Positions 12,264-15,658 of a stretch of 15,658 nucleotides of DNA are shown one piece after another. A program made the position numbers and the translations under genes. The notes beneath the pieces were generated by a model. The model saw nothing but the letters and a program-made list of their open reading frames with translations. It did not search any database and was not told the origin of the DNA. The DNA is from an uncultured cyanobacterium (GTDB taxonomy: Bacteria; Cyanobacteriota; Cyanobacteriia; PCC-6307; Cyanobiaceae): positions 1 through 15,658 of the forward strand of contig CAIOXF010000243.1 in NCBI GenBank assembly GCA_903862155.1, given 5' to 3'. Each line of letters starts with the position of its first letter. Positions within the stretch are counted from its first letter, which is position 1.

Positions 12264-13850
12264 ATGACGAAGGTTCTGGTCTCCGATCCCATTGACCAGG
12301 CGGGGATCGACATCCTCTCCCAGGTGGCCACAGTCGATGTGCGCACCGGCCTGTCGCCTGAGGAGCTCAAGGCCATCATTGGTGAGTACGACGGCCTGAT
12401 GATCCGTTCGGGCACCACGGTGACCGCCGACATCATCGAAGCGGCCGACAAGCTGCGGATCATTGGCCGCGCCGGCGTGGGCGTCGACAACGTCGATGTG
12501 CCCGCCGCCACCAAGCGCGGTGTGCTGGTGGTGAACTCCCCCGAGGGCAACACCATCGCCGCGGCTGAGCACGCCCTGGCACTGATGCTTTCGCTCTCGC
12601 GCCACGTGCCCCATGCCCACGCCAGCACCATGGCCGGCGGCTGGGACCGCAAGACTTACGTGGGCAACGAGCTCTACAAGAAGAAGCTCGGCGTGGTGGG
12701 CCTCGGCAAGATCGGCTCCCACGTTGCCCGGGTGGCCAAGGCCATGGGCATGGAGCTGCTGGCGTACGACCCGTTCGTGTCGGCCGAGCGCGCCCAGCAG
12801 ATGCAGGTGAAGCTGCTGCCCCTGGCTGATCTGTTTGCCCAGGCCGACTACATCACCCTGCACCTGCCCCGCACCCCAGACACCGAGAACCTGGTGAACG
12901 CGGAGCTGCTGCGCACCATGAAGCCCTCGGCGCGTCTGGTGAACTGTGCCCGCGGCGGCATCGTGGATGAGGCGGCCCTGGCCGAGGCCGTGGAAAACGG
13001 TGTGATCGCCGGTGCTGCACTCGATGTGTTCGCCAAGGAGCCGCTGGTGGCGGATTCACCGCTGCGCAGCGTGAAGGAGCGCCTGGTGCTCACCCCCCAC
13101 CTGGGTGCCAGCACCGAGGAGGCCCAGGAAAACGTGGCCATCGACGTGGCCGAGCAGATCCGCGACGTGATCCTCGGCCTTCCCGCCCGCAGTGCCGTGA
13201 ACATCCCCGGCCTCAATGCCGAGGTGATGGAGCTGCTTAAGCCCCACCTGCAACTGGCCGAAACCCTGGGCCAGCTGATCAGCCAGCTGGCCGGTGGCCA
13301 GATCAGTGAGTTGGAGGTGCGTCTGCAGGGCGAATTCGCCGCCCATCCCGCCCAGCCCCTGGTGGTGGCGGCCCTCAAGGGCATGCTCTCCACCGCCCTG
13401 GGCGACAGCATCAACTATGTGAACGCCTCCCTGGAAGCCAAGGAGCGCGGCATCCATGTGCTCGAGGTGAAGGACGATGCCGCCCGCGACTTCGCCGGTG
13501 GTTCGCTGCAGCTGAGCTGCAAGGGCTCCAACGGCAATCACCTTGTGACCGGTGCCGTGTTCGCCGATGGTGAATTGCGCGTCACCACCATCGATGAGTT
13601 CCCGGTGAACGTGACCCCCAGCCGTCACATGCTGTTCACCCGTCACCGGGACATGCCAGGCATCATCGGCCAGCTGGGTTCGTTACTGGGCCAGCACAAC
13701 GTGAACATTGCCTCGATGCAGGTGGGCCGCCGCATCGTGCGGGGTGATGCCGTGATGGTGCTGTCGGTGGACGATCCCATCCCCTCCGATCTGCTGGCTT
13801 CGATCCATGCGATCAACGGCATCCAGGAAGCCCATCCGGTGACCCTCTGA
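12264..13850 (+). CDS. serA: D-3-phosphoglycerate dehydrogenase (long, ACT-domain form)
   Basis: Oxidises 3-phosphoglycerate to 3-phosphohydroxypyruvate with NAD, the first step of the phosphorylated serine pathway. In the 528-residue product: substrate-domain motif IGRAGVGVDNVD (67-78), NAD-binding GVVGLGKIGSHVA (143-155), catalytic R230 in NCARGGIVDE, E259 in FAKEPL and H279 in TPHLGAST. An intervening (ASB) domain follows at about 320-445, and a C-terminal ACT domain from about 455 (TRHRDMPGIIGQLGSLL, HNVNIASMQVGRR). Length and domains match the type found in Mycobacterium, plants and cyanobacteria, in which serine may inhibit through ACT/ASB. The ATG at 12264 gives the standard N terminus MTKVLVSDPI; no Shine-Dalgarno is seen. 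Its TGA overlaps the prmA ATG by one base. Confidence 0.97.
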   Translation: MTKVLVSDPIDQAGIDILSQVATVDVRTGLSPEELKAIIGEYDGLMIRSGTTVTADIIEAADKLRIIGRAGVGVDNVDVPAATKRGVLVVNSPEGNTIAAAEHALALMLSLSRHVPHAHASTMAGGWDRKTYVGNELYKKKLGVVGLGKIGSHVARVAKAMGMELLAYDPFVSAERAQQMQVKLLPLADLFAQADYITLHLPRTPDTENLVNAELLRTMKPSARLVNCARGGIVDEAALAEAVENGVIAGAALDVFAKEPLVADSPLRSVKERLVLTPHLGASTEEAQENVAIDVAEQIRDVILGLPARSAVNIPGLNAEVMELLKPHLQLAETLGQLISQLAGGQISELEVRLQGEFAAHPAQPLVVAALKGMLSTALGDSINYVNASLEAKERGIHVLEVKDDAARDFAGGSLQLSCKGSNGNHLVTGAVFADGELRVTTIDEFPVNVTPSRHMLFTRHRDMPGIIGQLGSLLGQHNVNIASMQVGRRIVRGDAVMVLSVDDPIPSDLLASIHAINGIQEAHPVTL

Positions 13851-14785
13851 TGGCGGCTCTGGCCTGGTGGCGGCTGGAAATGGCCGCCCTCCCGGAGCTG
13901 GAGGAGTCGATCATCTGGAAGCTCAATGCCCTGGGCATTCCCCGGGTGGCCGTACGCCATGCGCCGGAGAAACCCCAGGATCGTCAGCTGGTGGCCTGGT
14001 TGCCGGAGATCGACTGGCCCCAGGCCGAACGGCAGCAACTGGAGCACGCCCTGGAGCCCCTGGCGGCCACCTTCGGTATGGAGCTGCCTGCCATCACCTG
14101 GGCCCACCAGGTCGATGAAGACTGGAGTCTTGCCTGGAAACAGCACTGGGAGCCCGATCCGGTGGGCCAGCGCTTGCTGATCCTTCCCGCCTGGCTGGAG
14201 CTGCCGCCGGAGCATGCCGACCGTCTGGTGATTCGCATGGATCCCGGTAGCGCATTCGGTACCGGCAGTCACCCCACCACCCGCCTCTGCCTGGAGGCCA
14301 TCGAGCGCCTGGCCGATGCGCGTGGTTCTGCGGCAGGGACGGCCCCGAGCCTCGGCCCGATCCGGGTGGCTGATCTTGGCTGCGGTAGCGGCATCCTCGG
14401 CATTGCGGCCCTGCTCCAGGGCGCCAGCACCGTGGCGGCGGCCGATACCGACACCTGGGCCGTGCGCGCCACCCGCGACAACGCCGCGGTGAGTGGCTTC
14501 GAGGATCGCCTGCAGGCGGCCCACGGTTCGGTGGAGGAACTGGCGGCCCTGCTGGAGGGCCAGCCGGCCGATCTGCTGCTGTGCAACATCCTGGCGCCGG
14601 TGATTGAGGCGCTCTGTCCCCAGTTCCACACGGTGCTGGCCCCCCATGGTGTGGGCCTGCTGAGTGGCCTGCTGGTGGATCAGGCCCCTGCCCTCATCGA
14701 TGCTCTGGCCCGCGAGGGCTGGTGCGGGGAACTGGCGGTGGAACAGGGTCGCTGGGGCTTGATGATGTTGCATAAGGCACACTGA
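13850..14785 (+). CDS. prmA: Ribosomal protein L11 methyltransferase
   Basis: A SAM-dependent enzyme that methylates ribosomal protein L11. The 311-residue product has the PrmA linker signatures WSLAWKQHWEPDPVG (92-106) and RMDPGSAFGTGSHPTTRLCL (129-148), SAM motif I VADLGCGSGILGIAAL (173-188), acidic residues after strand beta-2 (AADTDTWAV), and LLLCNILAPVI, the NILA form of motif IV that is diagnostic of PrmA. An N-terminal substrate-recognition domain precedes these. The length is normal. The ATG at 13850 shares its A with the last base of the serA TGA, so translation is likely coupled. The serA pairing has no obvious metabolic reason. Confidence 0.96.
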   Translation: MAALAWWRLEMAALPELEESIIWKLNALGIPRVAVRHAPEKPQDRQLVAWLPEIDWPQAERQQLEHALEPLAATFGMELPAITWAHQVDEDWSLAWKQHWEPDPVGQRLLILPAWLELPPEHADRLVIRMDPGSAFGTGSHPTTRLCLEAIERLADARGSAAGTAPSLGPIRVADLGCGSGILGIAALLQGASTVAAADTDTWAVRATRDNAAVSGFEDRLQAAHGSVEELAALLEGQPADLLLCNILAPVIEALCPQFHTVLAPHGVGLLSGLLVDQAPALIDALAREGWCGELAVEQGRWGLMMLHKAH

Positions 14786-14809
14786 TCTGTGCCTTGGCTT
14801 TGATTGGGC

Positions 14810-14841
14810 TTCCCGCGCAGGTCCTCACAAACCGGCGGGAA
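14810..14841. promoter_or_regulatory. Inverted repeat between prmA and petF
   Basis: TTCCCGC at 14810-14816 is matched by GCGGGAA at 14835-14841: perfect 7-bp arms separated by 18 bp. It begins 24 bp after the prmA stop. No T-run follows, so it is a poor intrinsic terminator. Arm spacing near two helical turns would also suit a dimeric regulator upstream of petF. TATGAAT at 14858-14864 is a possible petF -10 just downstream. Confidence 0.35.
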
Positions 14842-14874
14842 AGGGCTGCGGCGGGAGTATGAATGGCGAGTCCT

Positions 14875-14900
14875 ACAGGCCCGGTGCGCCGGGTGCCTGT
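14875..14900 (+). promoter_or_regulatory. Hairpin in the petF leader
   Basis: ACAGGCCCGG (14875-14884) and CCGGGTGCCTGT (14889-14900) can pair as a 6-bp outer stem and a 4-bp inner stem with a 2-base bulge, closing on a TGCG loop. The structure ends 17 nt before the petF ATG and lies downstream of the possible -10 at 14858. It would sit in the 5' untranslated RNA and may affect stability or ribosome access of this highly expressed gene. Confidence 0.45.
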
Positions 14901-14917
14901 GAGCCCCAATCCCTTCC

Positions 14918-15217
14918 ATGGCTTCCTACAAGGTCACCCTCATCAGCGAGGCAGAGGGCCTCAACAAGACCATCGAGGTTCCCGACGACCAGTACATCCT
15001 CGACGCCGCTGAAGAGCAGGGCATCGACCTCCCCTACTCCTGCCGTGCTGGAGCCTGCAGCACCTGCGCCGGCAAGATCACCGCTGGCACCGTCGACCAG
15101 TCCGACCAGAGCTTCCTGGACGACGACCAAATCGAAGCTGGTTTCGTGCTCACCTGCGTCGCCTACCCCACCAGCGACTGCACTATCAAGACCCACGCTG
15201 AAGAAGAGCTCTACTGA
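14918..15217 (+). CDS. petF: Plant-type [2Fe-2S] ferredoxin
   Basis: The soluble electron carrier that accepts electrons from photosystem I and passes them to FNR, FTR, nitrite reductase and other enzymes. The 99-residue product has the cluster motif CRAGACSTC (C42, C47, C50) and the fourth ligand C80 in FVLTCVAYPTSD, plus the acidic surface segments and C-terminal EEELY typical of photosynthetic ferredoxins; C88 is an additional cysteine. Length and spacing match cyanobacterial ferredoxin I. The ATG at 14918 gives MASYKVTLI; no Shine-Dalgarno is evident. A 132-bp leader region with two dyads precedes it, and an intrinsic terminator follows, so it is probably a separate transcript. Its sequence is less Leu/Ala-rich than its neighbours, consistent with an abundant protein. 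Confidence 0.97.
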   Translation: MASYKVTLISEAEGLNKTIEVPDDQYILDAAEEQGIDLPYSCRAGACSTCAGKITAGTVDQSDQSFLDDDQIEAGFVLTCVAYPTSDCTIKTHAEEELY

Positions 15218-15264
15218 GCCCTCTGGCGAGGCCCCTGGCGGTCTTGCTCCCCAGAGTCCGATCC

Positions 15265-15287
15265 GCCACCCTTCGGGGTGGCTTTTT
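15265..15287 (+). terminator. Rho-independent terminator of petF
   Basis: GCCACCC-TTCG-GGGTGGC forms a perfect 7-bp stem with a stable UUCG-type tetraloop and is followed directly by TTTTT. It begins 47 bp after the petF stop codon. It is the only textbook intrinsic terminator I find in the window. Confidence 0.93.
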
Positions 15288-15288
15288 C

Positions 15289-15658
15289 ATGCCCCGACCA
15301 CTGACCTCCTCTTCCTCCGTCCTGTCTGCCGCGGCGGCGGCCACCGGGCTGCTGGAGCACGGCAGTGAGCATGCCAGCCCCGGCGGCCAGTACAGCTTTC
15401 GGGTGCTGGGCCCCTGCTGCCGCCTCTTCGACCGGGAAGAGCTGCCCTGGCCCTGTTGTCGGCTGGCCTGGCACAGCAAGGAGCCGAGCTGGCGGCGGAT
15501 CGGCCGGCGGTTCGTCGCCGACCTGGCGGCCCGGCGCTGCCCGTCCTATGCCGTGGAGCTGCTCCAGCCCGGTGCGCGCCCCACCCGCACCGTGATCACC
15601 CTGTTCCCGGTGCGCCTGCAGGCTCCCTTGCAGGAGTGGTGGTACAGCCGGCTACCCG
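15289..15658 (+). CDS. Hypothetical protein, 3' end outside the window (partial)
   Basis: An open frame of at least 123 codons that continues past the window edge without a stop. After a low-complexity Ser/Ala start, the sequence becomes protein-like: GGQYSFRVLGPCCRLFDREE (32-51), LPWPCCRLAWHSKEPSWRRI (52-71), GRRFVADLAARRCPSYAVEL (72-91) and EWWYSR (116-121). Two CC pairs (43-44, 57-58) and C84 are notable and could bind metal, but there is no known spacing motif. I do not recognise the family. The ATG at 15289 begins one base after the T-run of the petF terminator, so either it is reached by read-through, its promoter lies inside petF, or the true start is further in, for example a GTG near codon 39. 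Confidence 0.65.
   Translation, partial: MPRPLTSSSSVLSAAAAATGLLEHGSEHASPGGQYSFRVLGPCCRLFDREELPWPCCRLAWHSKEPSWRRIGRRFVADLAARRCPSYAVELLQPGARPTRTVITLFPVRLQAPLQEWWYSRLP

Noticed and set aside
13643..14782. 379-codon minus-strand open frame opposite prmA
   Set aside because: The plus strand has unmistakable PrmA and SerA motifs. The antisense product is Gln/His/Gly-rich with no domain.
1..15658. CRISPR arrays, insertion sequences, prophage genes or integration sites
   Set aside because: No repeat-spacer pattern, transposase, integrase or duplicated tRNA end was seen. The sequence beyond the tRNA-Val is ordinary core genes.

Overview
This looks like a housekeeping stretch of a picocyanobacterial chromosome (Cyanobium/Synechococcus type). 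The evidence is high G+C (roughly two thirds by eye), very tight packing, and a gene set typical of oxygenic phototrophs: the variable chain of ferredoxin-thioredoxin reductase, a plant-type [2Fe-2S] ferredoxin, the photosystem II S4-domain protein, DUF1818 and DUF2811 proteins, and a lidless Hsp70 paralogue. I see no phage, insertion sequence, CRISPR array, restriction or toxin system. I do not see an undescribed multi-gene system; the curiosities are mainly regulatory and architectural.

Layout. 1-1784 (minus): the first codons of secG, preceded by gpmI. 1945-2493 (plus): pyrR, divergent from gpmI. 2481-5217 (minus): a three-gene run, Hsp70-like ATPase -> TPR-like membrane-anchored protein -> ftrV. 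5266-5895 (plus): rpoZ and a DUF1818 gene. 5879-6781 (minus): a beta-hydroxyacid dehydrogenase. 6782-7122: the only sizeable non-coding gap, rich in small repeats and dyads. 7123-7356 (plus): DUF2811 gene. 7311-8524 (minus): an EVE-domain gene overlapping a polytopic membrane protein gene. 8648-9283 (plus): a second membrane protein that resembles the first. 9297-10806 (minus): tRNA-Val(GAC) immediately upstream of murD. 10879-12167 (minus): a hypothetical membrane protein and the PSII S4-domain protein, start and stop overlapping. 12264-14785 (plus): serA and prmA, start and stop overlapping. 14918-15287 (plus): petF with a clear intrinsic terminator. 15289-15658 (plus): a hypothetical gene running off the window.

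Functional threads. GpmI and SerA both use 3-phosphoglycerate, the first product of CO2 fixation: one sends it toward pyruvate, the other toward serine. PetF and FtrV belong to the same electron path (photosystem I -> ferredoxin -> FTR -> thioredoxin). RpoZ, PrmA and tRNA-Val serve gene expression, MurD serves peptidoglycan synthesis and PyrR serves uracil salvage. These are mostly separate core functions placed close together, not one pathway.

Three of the four convergent gene pairs overlap tail to tail (13, 17 and 46 bp) and the fourth is 13 bp apart, so there is little room for terminators between them. Recognisable Shine-Dalgarno sequences are scarce, and several genes appear to start with TTG or GTG, so several starts are provisional and are flagged.
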